Position numbers and translations under genes: made by a program. This document shows, in pieces, positions 14,424-23,487 of a DNA stretch of 30,120 nt. The notes beneath the pieces were generated by a model. The model was not told where the DNA came from. It saw only the letters and a list, made by a program, of their open reading frames with translations, and did not search any database. Source of the stretch: DASSUC01 sp035649895 (GTDB taxonomy: Bacteria; Actinomycetota; Actinomycetes; Mycobacteriales; Micromonosporaceae); contig DASRIS010000069.1 in the NCBI GenBank assembly GCA_035649895.1, positions 1-30,120 of the forward strand, read 5' to 3'. The number at the start of each line of letters is the position of its first letter. Position 1 is the first letter of the stretch.

Positions 14424-14792
14424 CTACCACAACGGCCAGTCCGCCCGCGCCGCCCACGCGGCCGTCAGGACCGCACCGGCCACCGCCCAGCCGGTCCCAG
14501 CCGCGATCGCCACGCCCACGGCCACCCCCCGGTCCCCGAAACGGACCAGCCCCAGTGCGACCGCCCAGGCGGTGACACCAGCCGCAAAGGTCCACCACCC
14601 GTACCCCCGAACCGAGGTGGCCAGCAGGCCGAACAGCAGCATCCAGAGCGCGCCGGCGGCGAGCCCGGCGGCGACCGCTACGGCGCGGACCGGATGCGGC
14701 TCCCGGTAGGTGGGCCGGGGCGGGCGGGACGGGAACAGGCCGGACGGCAGGTGCCGAGCCCGCACCTGTTCTGCCCGGTCCGACCAGCTCAT
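14424..14792 (-). CDS. Small conserved-type membrane protein
   Basis: A 122-aa protein of unknown function. The first ~45 residues are a soluble basic/proline segment (MSWSDRAEQVRARHLPSGLF…PRPTYREP). Three hydrophobic helices follow: VRAVAVAAGLAAGALWMLLFG, WWTFAAGVTAWAVALGLV and VAVGVAIAAGTGWAVAGAVL, with a YGWW turn between the first two. The ATG at 14792 is preferred to an upstream in-frame ATG at 14876, which would run into tyrA. It is divergent from tyrA with 52 bases between the starts. Confidence 0.7.
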   Translation of the reverse strand: MSWSDRAEQVRARHLPSGLFPSRPPRPTYREPHPVRAVAVAAGLAAGALWMLLFGLLATSVRGYGWWTFAAGVTAWAVALGLVRFGDRGVAVGVAIAAGTGWAVAGAVLTAAWAARADWPLW

Positions 14793-14844
14793 CGAGGCGA
14801 GCCTAGCCCCCGCTGCCCGGTGCGGGTGTGGGAGAGTCAGCGCC

Positions 14845-15831
14845 GTGCATGTGGCGGTCGTCGGGCTCGGCCTCATCGGCGGGTCGCTGCTGCGCGCGCT
14901 CGCCGCCCAGGGACACCAGGTCCTGGGGTACGACGCGGACCCGGCGACCCGGGCCCTGGCACGTACGGCGGCGGCCCGCGCTCGGGCCGGCGCCCGGTGG
15001 CAGGTGACCAGCGCCGTGGCCGATGCCGCGAAAGGGGCCGACCTCGTCGTACTGGCGGTGCCCCTACCCGCGGTGGGTACCGTGCTGGACGAGCTGGCCG
15101 GGCTGGCCTACACCGGCCTGGTCACCGACGTGACCTCGGTCAAGGCAGCGGTACGGGACCTCGTCGCCGGCCGGCTCGCCACGCCGCACGGCCAGCTCGC
15201 CGGGTTCGTCGGCGGCCACCCTATGGCGGGCCGGGAGACGTCCGGCTTCGCCTCCGGCGACCCGGAGCTGTTCGCCGGGGCCACCTGGGCGCTCTGCCTG
15301 GAGCCGGACACCAGCCTGCGGGACTGGCTCGAGCTGGCGGCCCTATGGACCTCCATCGGCGCGCGGGTGGTGCCGGCAACGGCCGACGAGCATGACCGGG
15401 CGGTGGCGGCCGTCAGCCACGTACCGCATCTGGTCGCCGCCGCGCTCGCCGCCAGCGTGGCCGGCGACCCGCTGGCACTGACGCTCGGCGCTGGCTCGTT
15501 CCGCGACGGCACGCGCGTGGCGGCGCAGTCACCGGCGCTCGTGGCCGCCATGTGCGGCGGCAACTCGACCGCCGTCGACGCGGCGCTGGCGCAGGCGCAG
15601 GCTGCGCTGGACGGCGCCCGAGCGGCGCTCGCCGCGGCCGACCCGATCGCCGCGCTGCGCCCCTGGCTGGCCACCGGCCATGAGGTGCGCACCGGGTGGC
15701 CACCCGAGGCCGCCTCGACCATCGCCCTGCCGGCGCGGGCGGACACGCTGCTGCGGCTCGGCGGGGTGGGCGGCTGGCTCACCGCGGTCGCGCCAGACCG
15801 GGCCACGGTCACCGCCGTCCGCCCAGGCTGA
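14845..15831 (+). CDS. tyrA: Prephenate dehydrogenase (tyrosine biosynthesis)
   Basis: An NAD(P)-dependent dehydrogenase that oxidatively decarboxylates prephenate (or arogenate) towards tyrosine, 328 aa. The GTG start has GGAGAG 8 bases upstream and yields VHVAVVGLGLIGGSLLRAL, the Rossmann GxGxxGGS fingerprint. Other family marks are DLVVLAVPLPAVG, VTDVTSVKAAV, FVGGHPMAGRETSG with the substrate-binding His, and the helical C-terminal domain with DEHDRAVAAVSHVPHLVAAAL. There is no fused chorismate mutase and no ACT domain, since the protein ends soon after the helical part. It converges on mtnA, 31 bases away. Confidence 0.93.
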   Translation: MHVAVVGLGLIGGSLLRALAAQGHQVLGYDADPATRALARTAAARARAGARWQVTSAVADAAKGADLVVLAVPLPAVGTVLDELAGLAYTGLVTDVTSVKAAVRDLVAGRLATPHGQLAGFVGGHPMAGRETSGFASGDPELFAGATWALCLEPDTSLRDWLELAALWTSIGARVVPATADEHDRAVAAVSHVPHLVAAALAASVAGDPLALTLGAGSFRDGTRVAAQSPALVAAMCGGNSTAVDAALAQAQAALDGARAALAAADPIAALRPWLATGHEVRTGWPPEAASTIALPARADTLLRLGGVGGWLTAVAPDRATVTAVRPG

Positions 15832-15862
15832 GCCAGCCAGGGCGCATCTGGGTCACGGCGCG

Positions 15863-16855
15863 TCAGGGGCGGTCGCCGCGGTCGGCCCGGATCACCCGGC
15901 GGTCGGTGACGATGGCGGTGACCAGGTCCGCCGGGGTGACGTCGAAGGCCGGGTTGGCCGCGCCGGCGCCGGCCGGCGCGGTGCCCGTGCCACCGAAGGA
16001 CAGCACCTCAGCCGGGCCGCGGTCCTCGATGTCCACATCGGACCCGCACGCCGTCCCGGTGTCTACGGTGGACTCCGGCGCCACCACGACGAACGGGATG
16101 CCGGCGCGGGCTGCACCGAGGGCGTGTGCGTACGTGCCGACCTTGTTGACGACGTCCCCGTTGCCGCAGACCCGGTCCGCGCCGAGGATGACGGCGTCGA
16201 CCTCACCCCGGGCCATCAGGAACGGGCCTGCCCCGTCGACCGCGACCCGGTACGGGATGCCCAGTCGCCCCAGCTCCCAGGCGGTGAGCCGGGCGCCCTG
16301 GAGCAGCGGTCGGGTCTCGCTGGCGATGACGCCACCGAGCCGCCCCCGGCGGTGCAGCTCGGCCACGACGCCCAGGGCCGTGCCGCCGACCACCGCCGCC
16401 AGGCCACCGGTGTTGCAGTGGGTGAGCAGCCGCGGCACCGCCATCGGGCACACCTCGGTCACCAGGTCGGCCCCTCGCGCAGCCATCGCCAGGGAGGCCG
16501 CCACCTCCTCGTCCCGTACGGCGAGGGCCTCGGCCAGCACCGCGTCCGCGCCTTCAGCGAGGCGGGCCGCCGCCCGGGCCACCCCGCGGGCGAGGTTGAC
16601 TGCGGTAGGCCGGGCGTGGGCGACCCGCCGTACCGCGTCGGCGACGGCTGCGGAGTCAGCGCCGTGGCACTGCGCGGCCAGCGCGACGCCGAACGCGCCC
16701 GCGACCCCGAGTGCCGGCGCTCCCCGGACCGCCAGCCGCTGGATCGCGGCCACCAGCTCGTCCACGGTCGACAGTCGCAGGTGGCGCTCTGCGGTCGGTA
16801 GGACCGTCTGGTCGATGATCTCGACAGCCCCGTCCACCCAGTCGATCGTGCGCAC
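15863..16855 (-). CDS. mtnA: S-methyl-5-thioribose-1-phosphate isomerase
   Basis: An aldose–ketose isomerase of the methionine salvage pathway, 330 aa, related to eIF2B alpha subunits. Recognised by VRGAPALGVAGAFG (residues 43–56), the catalytic-Cys motif THCNTGGLA (C147), IASETRPLLQGARLTAWEL, and VILGADRV with catalytic D227, followed by GNGDVVNKVGTY. The GTG start follows TACGCT by 6 bases with no Shine-Dalgarno, suggesting leaderless transcription. No other salvage gene is adjacent, so the rest of the pathway must lie elsewhere. It is divergent from the PHP gene. Confidence 0.94.
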   Translation of the reverse strand: MRTIDWVDGAVEIIDQTVLPTAERHLRLSTVDELVAAIQRLAVRGAPALGVAGAFGVALAAQCHGADSAAVADAVRRVAHARPTAVNLARGVARAAARLAEGADAVLAEALAVRDEEVAASLAMAARGADLVTEVCPMAVPRLLTHCNTGGLAAVVGGTALGVVAELHRRGRLGGVIASETRPLLQGARLTAWELGRLGIPYRVAVDGAGPFLMARGEVDAVILGADRVCGNGDVVNKVGTYAHALGAARAGIPFVVVAPESTVDTGTACGSDVDIEDRGPAEVLSFGGTGTAPAGAGAANPAFDVTPADLVTAIVTDRRVIRADRGDRP

Positions 16856-16861
16856 CCGGCC

Positions 16862-16867
16862 AGCGTA
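16862..16867 (-). promoter_or_regulatory. −10 hexamer of leaderless mtnA
   Basis: TACGCT on the minus strand, 6 bases before the GTG start; the ten bases TACGCTGGCC are the same as before tetR. Confidence 0.5.
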
Positions 16868-16950
16868 CGCGGGCCGGCTCCCATCAGTCCGCGGTCAGCT
16901 CACGCGCGAGGCGACCGATAGCTAGGAAGCACCATGCTGACCGGGCCGGT

Positions 16951-16956
16951 TAGTCT
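16951..16956 (+). promoter_or_regulatory. −10 hexamer of leaderless PHP gene
   Basis: TAGTCT, 6 bases before the ATG of the PHP-domain gene; no Shine-Dalgarno sequence intervenes. Confidence 0.5.
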
Positions 16957-16962
16957 GCGGCC

Positions 16963-18036
16963 ATGAGCACCCGGGACCCGGTCGCCGACCTGCGCCGCAT
17001 CGCGTTCCTGCTGGAGCGCTCGTACGAGGCGACCTACCGGGTACGGGCCTTCCGCTCGGCCGCCGCGGCAGTGGCGGCGCTGGACCCCGCGGAGCTTGCC
17101 CGGCTCGCCGCGGACGGGGCGCTGCGGACCGTGCCGGGGGTTGGCGACGTGACCGCCCGGTGCATCACCGAGTCGCTGGCCGGTGAGGAGCCGGTCTACC
17201 TGCGCCGGCTGCTCGCCACCGAGGGGACTGACCTCGAGGAGCAGGCGGCGGGACTGCACTCGGCGCTGCGCGGCGACTGCCATTCGCACTCGGACTGGTC
17301 CGACGGGGGCTCACCGATCGAGGAGATGGCCCTGGCCGCGGCCGAGCTCGGCCATGAGTACCTGGTGCTGACCGACCACTCCCCGCAGCTGACCGTCGCC
17401 AAGGGGCTATCCCCGCAGCGCCTGCGCCGCCAGCTCGAGGTGGTAAGGGCGCTCAACGACGCCCTGCCCGAGGGGTTCCGCATCCTCACCGGCATTGAGG
17501 TGGACATCCTCGCCGACGGCTCGCTGGACCAGGAGCCGGACCTCCTCGCCGAGCTGGACGTGGTGGTCGGCTCGGTACACAGTGGACTGCGCGACCCGGC
17601 CGAGGCGATGACGGCCCGGATGCTCACCGCGGTCGCCAACCCGCACCTGGACATCCTCGGGCACTGCACCGGCCGCAAGGTGGCCGCCTCCGCGCTCGGC
17701 CTCACCGGCGAAGGCGACCGCGGGCACCGGGCCGGCCGCACCCGGCCGGAGAGCCAGTTCGACGCGGCTGCGGTGTTCGCCGCATGTGTCGAGCACGACA
17801 AGGCCGTGGAGATCAACTGTCGCCCGGACCGGCTCGACCCGCCCAAGCGGCTGCTGCGGCAGGCGGCGGAGGCAGGCTGCCGGTTCGCCATCGACACCGA
17901 CGCGCACGCCCCGGGCCAGCTGGACTGGCAACGGTACGGCTGCACCCGGGCCGCCCAGTGCGGCATAGGCCCTGAGCAGGTCGTCAACACCTGGCCGATG
18001 GACCGGCTGGTCGCCTGGGCACGGGCGCACGGCTGA
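16963..18036 (+). CDS. PHP-domain metal-dependent phosphoesterase with PolX-like N-terminus
   Basis: A 357-aa protein. The N-terminal ~100 residues resemble the 8-kDa/helix-hairpin-helix part of family X polymerases (YRVRAFRSAAAAVAAL, then VPGVGDVTARCI, residues 57–68). The rest is a PHP phosphoesterase domain with all the metal ligands visible: CHSHSDWSDG (H107, H109), TDHS (H139), GIEVDI (E179), GSVHSG (H206), GHCTG (H234) and the IDTDAHAPGQ motif. The polymerase palm and nucleotidyltransferase aspartates of bacterial PolX are absent. This suggests a stand-alone PHP nuclease or phosphatase derived from the PolX layout; substrate unknown. Confidence 0.88.
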   Translation: MSTRDPVADLRRIAFLLERSYEATYRVRAFRSAAAAVAALDPAELARLAADGALRTVPGVGDVTARCITESLAGEEPVYLRRLLATEGTDLEEQAAGLHSALRGDCHSHSDWSDGGSPIEEMALAAAELGHEYLVLTDHSPQLTVAKGLSPQRLRRQLEVVRALNDALPEGFRILTGIEVDILADGSLDQEPDLLAELDVVVGSVHSGLRDPAEAMTARMLTAVANPHLDILGHCTGRKVAASALGLTGEGDRGHRAGRTRPESQFDAAAVFAACVEHDKAVEINCRPDRLDPPKRLLRQAAEAGCRFAIDTDAHAPGQLDWQRYGCTRAAQCGIGPEQVVNTWPMDRLVAWARAHG

Positions 18037-18179
18037 CCCAGACCCCATCACACAGCGGTAACCAGCGCCCTGGCAGGCCCGCAGGCGGTCCAGGGAAACG
18101 ACGTAAGGTCCATGCTGGACCTCGGGTTACGCGCGTTCAGGGGCTGACGACCGGGGCGTGCAGGTGGCATCGTGCGGGG

Positions 18180-21100
18180 GTGACCGCGTTTGCGGAGACT
18201 CCCGCACAGCTGGCGCAGCGCATCGTCCCGCCGCCGCCGTACCGGCACCTGCTCGAGCGGGCCCGGTTGGCGCCGCTGCTGGCCGAGCTGCCGCGACGGC
18301 GGCTCACCGCGCTTACCGCCGGCCCCGGCTCGGGTAAGACGACCCTGTTCGCCGGCTGGGCGGCGGAGCAGGACTGCGCGTGGTACACGGTCACCGCCGC
18401 CGACGCAGACCCGCTGACCCTGGCGCGGGGGCTGGACGCCGCGCTGCGCCTGCGCGTGCCCGACCTGCCGCAGGAGCTGGCCGACTCCCTCGCCGGGATG
18501 CGCGGGCCGGGCACCACCGGCCAGCTCGGTGCGTTCGTCCCGGCACTCGCGGCCGGGCTGCACGGGCGGCTGCGCCTCGACCTGGTCCTGCTCCTCGACG
18601 ACGTGCACCTGATCGACGGCAGCCCGGGTGCGGTACGCCTCCTCGCCGACCTGGCCCACATGGCGCCCGACCGGCTCCACCTCGCCATCGCCAGCCGCGC
18701 CGAGCTGCCGTTCCCGGTCGAGCGGCTGCTGGTGCACGGCCAGGTGGTCGCGCTCACCCCGCAGGCGCTCGCCTTTGACGAGGACGAGGTCGCGCGGCTG
18801 CTGGAGGCCGTGACCGGTCCCTGCGCCCTGCAGTACGCCCGCACCGTCCGCGCCCTGACCGACGGTGTGCCGGCCGCCGTACGGCTGGTGGCGGAGACGC
18901 TCGCCGACATCCTGCCCGAGCGCCGGGACAGCGCCCTGGCGCGGTGGGCCGAGCCCGACGGGGACCTGCTGGACCGCCTGCTGGACCGGGAGATCATCCC
19001 GCGGGCAGCGCCCGAGCTGCTGACCCTGCTGCGGGTGGCGGCGGCGCTGGACCGCTTCGACGCGGACCTGCTGGCCGACCTCGGGGTGCCGGACGCCGCA
19101 AAGCTCGTGACCGAGGCCCGCCGGCGGGAGGTCCTGGTGACCTCCGTGTCCGGTGACCCTGCCTGGTGCACGCTGACCGAGGTGGCCCGGCGGTACGCCG
19201 TACGCTCGCTGCACCCGGACGCCGACGAGCCCGGACAGCTACGGGCTCGGGCCGCGTCCTGGCACCTGGCCCGGGGTGACGCGGCCGAGGCGCTGCGGCT
19301 GCTGGTGGCGCTCGATGACAGCGCGGCGCTGGCCCGGCTGCTCGAGGAGCACGGGTCCAGCCTGCTCACTGCCGGGCACGCACCGCTCGTCCAGGCCGCC
19401 GTCGCCGCGGTACGGCCCGAGCACCGCAGCCCGGCGATCGAGCTGGTCGAGGGCGAGGCGCACCAGATCCGCGGGGACTGGGACCGCGCCGTCGCCCACC
19501 TGAGCCGGCTGGTGCCGGCGGAGGGCCCGGTGCCGGTGGCCGTCGCGTGGCGGCTCGGCCTGATCTACCACATGCGGGGCGAGCTGGCCGAGGCTCTCGA
19601 CCTCTACCGGCGCGGCCTGGCCAACCCGGACGGCGGGGCAGCGCGCGACCTGGCCCTCACCGCGGCCTGGGCGGCGAGCGCCGCGTGGCTGTGCGGCGCG
19701 GTCGAGGAGGGCCGGGCACTGACCGAGCGGGCGGTGGCCCTGGCCGAACGCAGCGGCGACGACACCGCCGCGGCGGCTACCCACACCGCGCTCAACATGC
19801 TGGCCGTCCTCGACGGTGACCGGCGCGCCAACGACCGGCACTACCTGCTGGCGCTGGAGCATGCGCGCCGGGCCGGCGACGTCCTGCACATGATCCGGAT
19901 CCGGTCCAACCGCGGCTCCCGCTACCTGGAGGAGGGCCACTACGGCGAGGCCTTCGCCGAGCTGGAGACCTCGGTACGCCTGGCCGAGCTGGCCGACTTC
20001 CCAACCCTGCGGACGCTGGCGATGGTCAACCGCGCGGATGCCAAGCGCCGGCTGGGCCGGCTCGACGAGGCAGCGCGGGACGTGCAGACCGTGCTGGGCG
20101 AGCAGCAGCGGCTCGGCTCGCGGCTGGCCAGCTACCCGCTGGTGGTGCTCGGCGACGTGCACCTGGACCAGGGCAACACCGCGCAGGCGCAGGTGTGCTT
20201 CGAGGAGGCGGTGCGGCTGGCCGAGGCCGCCGGCGACCAGCAGGCGCTGGTGCCTTCGCTGGCCGGCCTGGCGCTGGCGGTCGCGCCCCGGGACATCATC
20301 GCGGCGGCCGCGCTGGCGGAGCGGGCGGCCGGGGTGGAGTACGCGCTCGGGCACACCCGGGCGCTGCTCGCGGTGGCCTACGTCGCGCTGCGCCGCGGTG
20401 ACATCGCCGCGGCGGGGACTGCGGCGGAGGCGGCAGCCCAGGCGGCCCGCCTGCGCCGGGACCGGCCGGCGCAGGCCGAGTCGCTGGAGGTGCGGGCCGA
20501 GCTGATCGGGGACCCGGCGCAGCGGCGCGCGGCGCTGGACGAGGCGGAGGCGATGTGGGCGGCGCTGGACTGCCCGGTAGGCCTGGCCCGCACCCGGGTG
20601 GCGCTGGCCGGGCTGCTCGACCGCGAGGTGGCGCGGCGCCTGCTCACCGCAACGGCCACGCAGTGCCGCCGGATGGGCGCCCGCAGCCTGGCGCGCCGGG
20701 CCTCGGAGCTGCTCGCCGCGCTGGCCGACGCGCTGCCACCGGCGGTGGCGATCCAGACCCTGGGCGAGTTCGGGGTGACCCGGCGCGGGCACGCGGTGCC
20801 GCACGGCGAGTGGCGCACCCGCGCAGCCCGCGAGCTGCTGAAGATGGTGGTGGCCCGGCGCGGTGCCCCGGTCGAGCGGGAGGCGGTCCGCGGCCAGCTG
20901 TGGCCGGACGAGGACGCCGAGACCGGCACCGCCCAGCTCGACGCCGCGCTCGCCGCGGTGCGGGCGGTGCTCGACCCGGGAAGGGACCTCCCGGCAGACC
21001 ACTACCTGCTCGCGACCGGCGACCACATCCGGCTACAGATGTCGCACGTCGAGGTGGATGTCGAGGGGTTCCTCACGCAGGCGCAGGCCGCGCTCGACCG

Positions 21101-21470
21101 GCGGGCCGCCGGGCACCCGGCGGTCGAGGAGCTGTCCCGGGTGGAGGCGCGCTACACCGGCGACTTCTACGCCGAGGACCCGACCGCCGAGTACGCGCGG
21201 GTGCTCCGCGAGGAGGCCCGGGCCGTGTACCTGTCCGTGGTCCGCGCGCTCGCGGAGGCGTACAGCGGCACCGGTGACCCGGAGGCGGCAGCCGGCTACC
21301 TGTTGCGGCTGCTCAGCCAGGATCCGTACGACGAGCCGGCGCACCTGGCGCTGGTGCGGGCCCTCGACGCCGCCGGCCGGTACGGCGAGGCGCGCCGGAT
21401 GTACCGCACGTACGCCGCCCGAATGGCCGAGCTGGACGTGGAGCCGGCCGCCTACCCGTCCGACGGGTAG
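18180..21470 (+). CDS. MalT/LuxR-type STAND ATPase regulator with C-terminal SARP-like wHTH and BTAD
   Basis: A 1096-aa transcription regulator. The N-terminal NTPase has Walker A GPGSGKTT (48–55) and Walker B LDLVLLLDD (133–141) with the DDVHLID extension. A winged-helix region follows, then a long array of TPR-like helical repeats (about 330–850; e.g. ALDLYRRGLANPDGG, AQVCFEEAVRLAEAAGD). The C-terminus, from about 856, carries an OmpR-like winged helix (IQTLGEFGVTRRG, then EREAVRGQLWPDED) joined to a bacterial transcriptional activator domain (960–1090). In AfsR-type SARPs these two domains lie at the N-terminus, so the order here is reversed. The GTG start has no useful Shine-Dalgarno; CATCGT ends 6 bases upstream. 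Signal and targets are unknown. Confidence 0.88.
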   Translation: MTAFAETPAQLAQRIVPPPPYRHLLERARLAPLLAELPRRRLTALTAGPGSGKTTLFAGWAAEQDCAWYTVTAADADPLTLARGLDAALRLRVPDLPQELADSLAGMRGPGTTGQLGAFVPALAAGLHGRLRLDLVLLLDDVHLIDGSPGAVRLLADLAHMAPDRLHLAIASRAELPFPVERLLVHGQVVALTPQALAFDEDEVARLLEAVTGPCALQYARTVRALTDGVPAAVRLVAETLADILPERRDSALARWAEPDGDLLDRLLDREIIPRAAPELLTLLRVAAALDRFDADLLADLGVPDAAKLVTEARRREVLVTSVSGDPAWCTLTEVARRYAVRSLHPDADEPGQLRARAASWHLARGDAAEALRLLVALDDSAALARLLEEHGSSLLTAGHAPLVQAAVAAVRPEHRSPAIELVEGEAHQIRGDWDRAVAHLSRLVPAEGPVPVAVAWRLGLIYHMRGELAEALDLYRRGLANPDGGAARDLALTAAWAASAAWLCGAVEEGRALTERAVALAERSGDDTAAAATHTALNMLAVLDGDRRANDRHYLLALEHARRAGDVLHMIRIRSNRGSRYLEEGHYGEAFAELETSVRLAELADFPTLRTLAMVNRADAKRRLGRLDEAARDVQTVLGEQQRLGSRLASYPLVVLGDVHLDQGNTAQAQVCFEEAVRLAEAAGDQQALVPSLAGLALAVAPRDIIAAAALAERAAGVEYALGHTRALLAVAYVALRRGDIAAAGTAAEAAAQAARLRRDRPAQAESLEVRAELIGDPAQRRAALDEAEAMWAALDCPVGLARTRVALAGLLDREVARRLLTATATQCRRMGARSLARRASELLAALADALPPAVAIQTLGEFGVTRRGHAVPHGEWRTRAARELLKMVVARRGAPVEREAVRGQLWPDEDAETGTAQLDAALAAVRAVLDPGRDLPADHYLLATGDHIRLQMSHVEVDVEGFLTQAQAALDRRAAGHPAVEELSRVEARYTGDFYAEDPTAEYARVLREEARAVYLSVVRALAEAYSGTGDPEAAAGYLLRLLSQDPYDEPAHLALVRALDAAGRYGEARRMYRTYAARMAELDVEPAAYPSDG

Positions 21471-21475
21471 GCGGC

Positions 21476-21508
21476 GAGGTGCCCCGGCCCGCCCGGGCGG
21501 GGCGCCTC
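21476..21508. terminator. Hairpin between convergent genes
   Basis: An 11-bp stem with one wobble pair (GAGGTGCCCCG with CGGGGCGCCTC) around a GC-rich loop. It fills the 36-base gap between the regulator stop and the anti-sigma stop and overlaps the latter by two bases. Likely terminates from both sides. Confidence 0.65.
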
Positions 21509-22640
21509 ACCCGGTGCAGTAGGTCTGCACCTCGACGGTCGCCACCGGCGCCTGCCTCGCCGCAGCCGTGAACGCGTCCGCCTCCTGGGGGCTCGCGAAG
21601 TAGACGGCCACGTGGCGGTACGGCGTGGCCGCCGGCAGGCCGAGGCTCCCCCGGACGCCGGCATCGCAGTCCATCGACGTGATCGAGGTTCGGTAGCCCA
21701 GCTCTGACGCGTACGCCACGGCGCGACCCAGCTTGGCCTGGTTGCCGTCGCTGTCCGTGGCGAGCACCACCGCCCACGCCGACCCGCCGGCGGTGAGCTG
21801 CGACAGAGCGGCCGGTCGCCCGCCCCTGGGGCGGCAGTCGCGGGCGAACACGCAGAGCCGGTCGTGCAGCCCCTGCCAGGTGCGGTCCACCGCTGCCACG
21901 TCCACACCACGCACGACCAGCAGCGCTGCGCCGTACCTGAGGGCGACCTCGGTCACCGTCGGCGGCAGCGACCCCTCCCTGCTGGACGTGTACCGGGTGG
22001 TCACCTTGACCGCCGAGCCTCCGAAGTCCAGCTCCGCTATGGTCTTGCGCCAGGCGGACCCGCCGTACGTGCCCTCGGCGCAGCGGGCCGCCTCGGCCCG
22101 GAGCTCGTCGAAGACCCGGCCTGCGGTCGGTCCGTCCGAGTACACCAGCAGGATGATGCCCGCCCCGTCGTACTCCGGCACCGAGCGGGCGGCGATCACC
22201 TCTGCGGTCCTGGCCGGCGGGGTCGGCTCGTGGCACTGTGGCGGCGGGCCACTGCCGTCGGTCGAGACGAAGCCCTTCTCGGGCAGGAACCCGGGCGGGA
22301 TCGTGGCGCCCACCGGCTGGCGCACCGAGCCGGCCGGCGGGGTGTACGCCGGCCCTCTCGACGAGACGTGGGTCGGCAGCTCCAACGGGACTGAGCCGTG
22401 GGCCGGGGTCTGGGTCGCCGGTTCACCGGAGCGCAGCGGGTCGACGGCGAGGAACCCGACGCCGACCGTCGCGACCACCGCGAGGCCGGCCAGGGCCGCC
22501 CGGCCGGTCTGCCGCCGGCGCCGGCCCCGGGCGATGAGCTGCGCGGCCGGTGGCAGCGGGACCATCGGCTCCAGGCCGCGGTGCAGTGCGCCGAACCGCT
22601 CGTCGAGGCTGGGGCCGGTCGGTTCGTCGAAGTCACCCAC
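21507..22640 (-). CDS. Putative membrane anti-sigma protein partner of the ECF sigma factor
   Basis: A 377-aa single-pass membrane protein. The GTG start (VGDFDEPTGPSLDERFGALHRGL) overlaps the sigma-factor stop by 8 bases and has GGGAGG upstream, so the two are translationally coupled. The short cytoplasmic part (about 40 residues) ends in RGRRRRQTGR, then comes one membrane helix (ALAGLAVVATVGVGFLAV). The ~310-residue outside domain has paired cysteines and a VAVYFASPQEADAFTAAA segment. Coupling to a SigE-type sigma gene is the main evidence for an anti-sigma role; the cytoplasmic part has no zinc-binding HxxxCxxC motif, so the mechanism is not the ZAS type. Confidence 0.7.
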   Translation of the reverse strand: MGDFDEPTGPSLDERFGALHRGLEPMVPLPPAAQLIARGRRRRQTGRAALAGLAVVATVGVGFLAVDPLRSGEPATQTPAHGSVPLELPTHVSSRGPAYTPPAGSVRQPVGATIPPGFLPEKGFVSTDGSGPPPQCHEPTPPARTAEVIAARSVPEYDGAGIILLVYSDGPTAGRVFDELRAEAARCAEGTYGGSAWRKTIAELDFGGSAVKVTTRYTSSREGSLPPTVTEVALRYGAALLVVRGVDVAAVDRTWQGLHDRLCVFARDCRPRGGRPAALSQLTAGGSAWAVVLATDSDGNQAKLGRAVAYASELGYRTSITSMDCDAGVRGSLGLPAATPYRHVAVYFASPQEADAFTAAARQAPVATVEVQTYCTG

Positions 22641-23253
22641 TAGGGCACACCTCCCACTCGCGCTGGCTTCGGCCGATGAGGTCCGCCGGGCCGCCGGCAG
22701 GGCAAGCCCCGTCCTGCTCTGCATCGTCCCCGCCGCCCGCCCGGCGGCTCGGGCCGTACCCGTCGGGCCCACCGCCCAGGATGGCGGCGAGCGCGTCCCG
22801 TCCCCGGCACAGCCGGGACCGGATCGTGCCGGGGGCCACCCCGTCCATCGCCGCGATCTCGAGGGCCGAGAAGCCGCCCAGGTAGTGCAGGACCAGAGCC
22901 CGCCGCTGCGCCTCGGGCAGCTGTCGCAGCGCCGCGACAAGGTCCGCGCCGCATCCGTCCGGCTCCGGCTCGGGGGGCGGTGGTCCGTGCCGGCGCCAGG
23001 AGGCGGCGGCCGTCCTCGCCCGCCGCCAGCGGCTCACCGCGACGCGGTAGGCCACCCGGCAGACCCAGGCGCGCGGCTCGTCGTACTCGCAGATCCGGTC
23101 CCACCGCGCCCAGGCCCTGATGAACGCCTCCTGCGCCGCCTCCTGGGCCTCCGCCAGGTCACCGGTGTACGCGTACAGCTGGGCGACGACGCTGCGGTAG
23201 CTCGTCCGGTAGAACTCCGCGAACGCGCCCTCGTCGGCGCCGTCGTCCGCCAT
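22633..23253 (-). CDS. SigE-family ECF RNA polymerase sigma factor
   Basis: A 206-aa extracytoplasmic-function sigma factor. Region 2 is plain: FAEFYRTSYRSVVAQLYAYTGDLAEAQEAAQEAFIRAWARWD (residues 11–52), followed by the PRAWVCRVAYRVAVSRWRR segment. Region 4 spans about 107–158 with the helix-turn-helix GGFSALEIAAMDGVAPGTIRSRLCRGRDAL. The C-terminal 45 residues are a low-complexity tail. The YAYTGD and EYDEPRAWV wording is typical of the large actinomycete SigE subgroup. It is the first gene of a pair with the overlapping membrane protein and is divergent from prs. Target promoter unknown. Confidence 0.92.
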   Translation of the reverse strand: MADDGADEGAFAEFYRTSYRSVVAQLYAYTGDLAEAQEAAQEAFIRAWARWDRICEYDEPRAWVCRVAYRVAVSRWRRARTAAASWRRHGPPPPEPEPDGCGADLVAALRQLPEAQRRALVLHYLGGFSALEIAAMDGVAPGTIRSRLCRGRDALAAILGGGPDGYGPSRRAGGGDDAEQDGACPAGGPADLIGRSQREWEVCPSG

Positions 23254-23474
23254 GCGGGGCCTCCCGTCGACCGTGCGCGGTGGGTGTCAGCGGGTACACG
23301 CGAGCGGGCCGGCGAGTGTTGCACCGGCTTCGCGACATTGCTGGGCGCGTGCCCGCCGCTACGAGCGCGGCTCACCCCAAGGTATGAGAGCTGGCCCACC
23401 TGGGGCCTGAGCGTGGCTCACCCGGGGCCGGCTCGGCTACCGCGTGCCGGATACGCCACGCCGGATGCGTTGCA

Positions 23475-23480
23475 TAGGGT
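23475..23480 (+). promoter_or_regulatory. −10 hexamer of leaderless prs-like gene
   Basis: TAGGGT, 7 bases before the GTG start of the PRPP synthetase gene. A convincing −35 was not found. Confidence 0.4.
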
Positions 23481-23487
23481 CTTGCTT

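Noticed and set aside
19239..21026. 595-codon minus-strand ORF opposite the MalT/SARP regulator
   Set aside because: No domain and antisense to a protein with clear domain structure; GC-driven open frame.
21733..23487. Upstream extension of the prs reading frame
   Set aside because: The frame is open for 585 codons before the GTG, but this part is antisense to the sigma and anti-sigma genes and has no family match.
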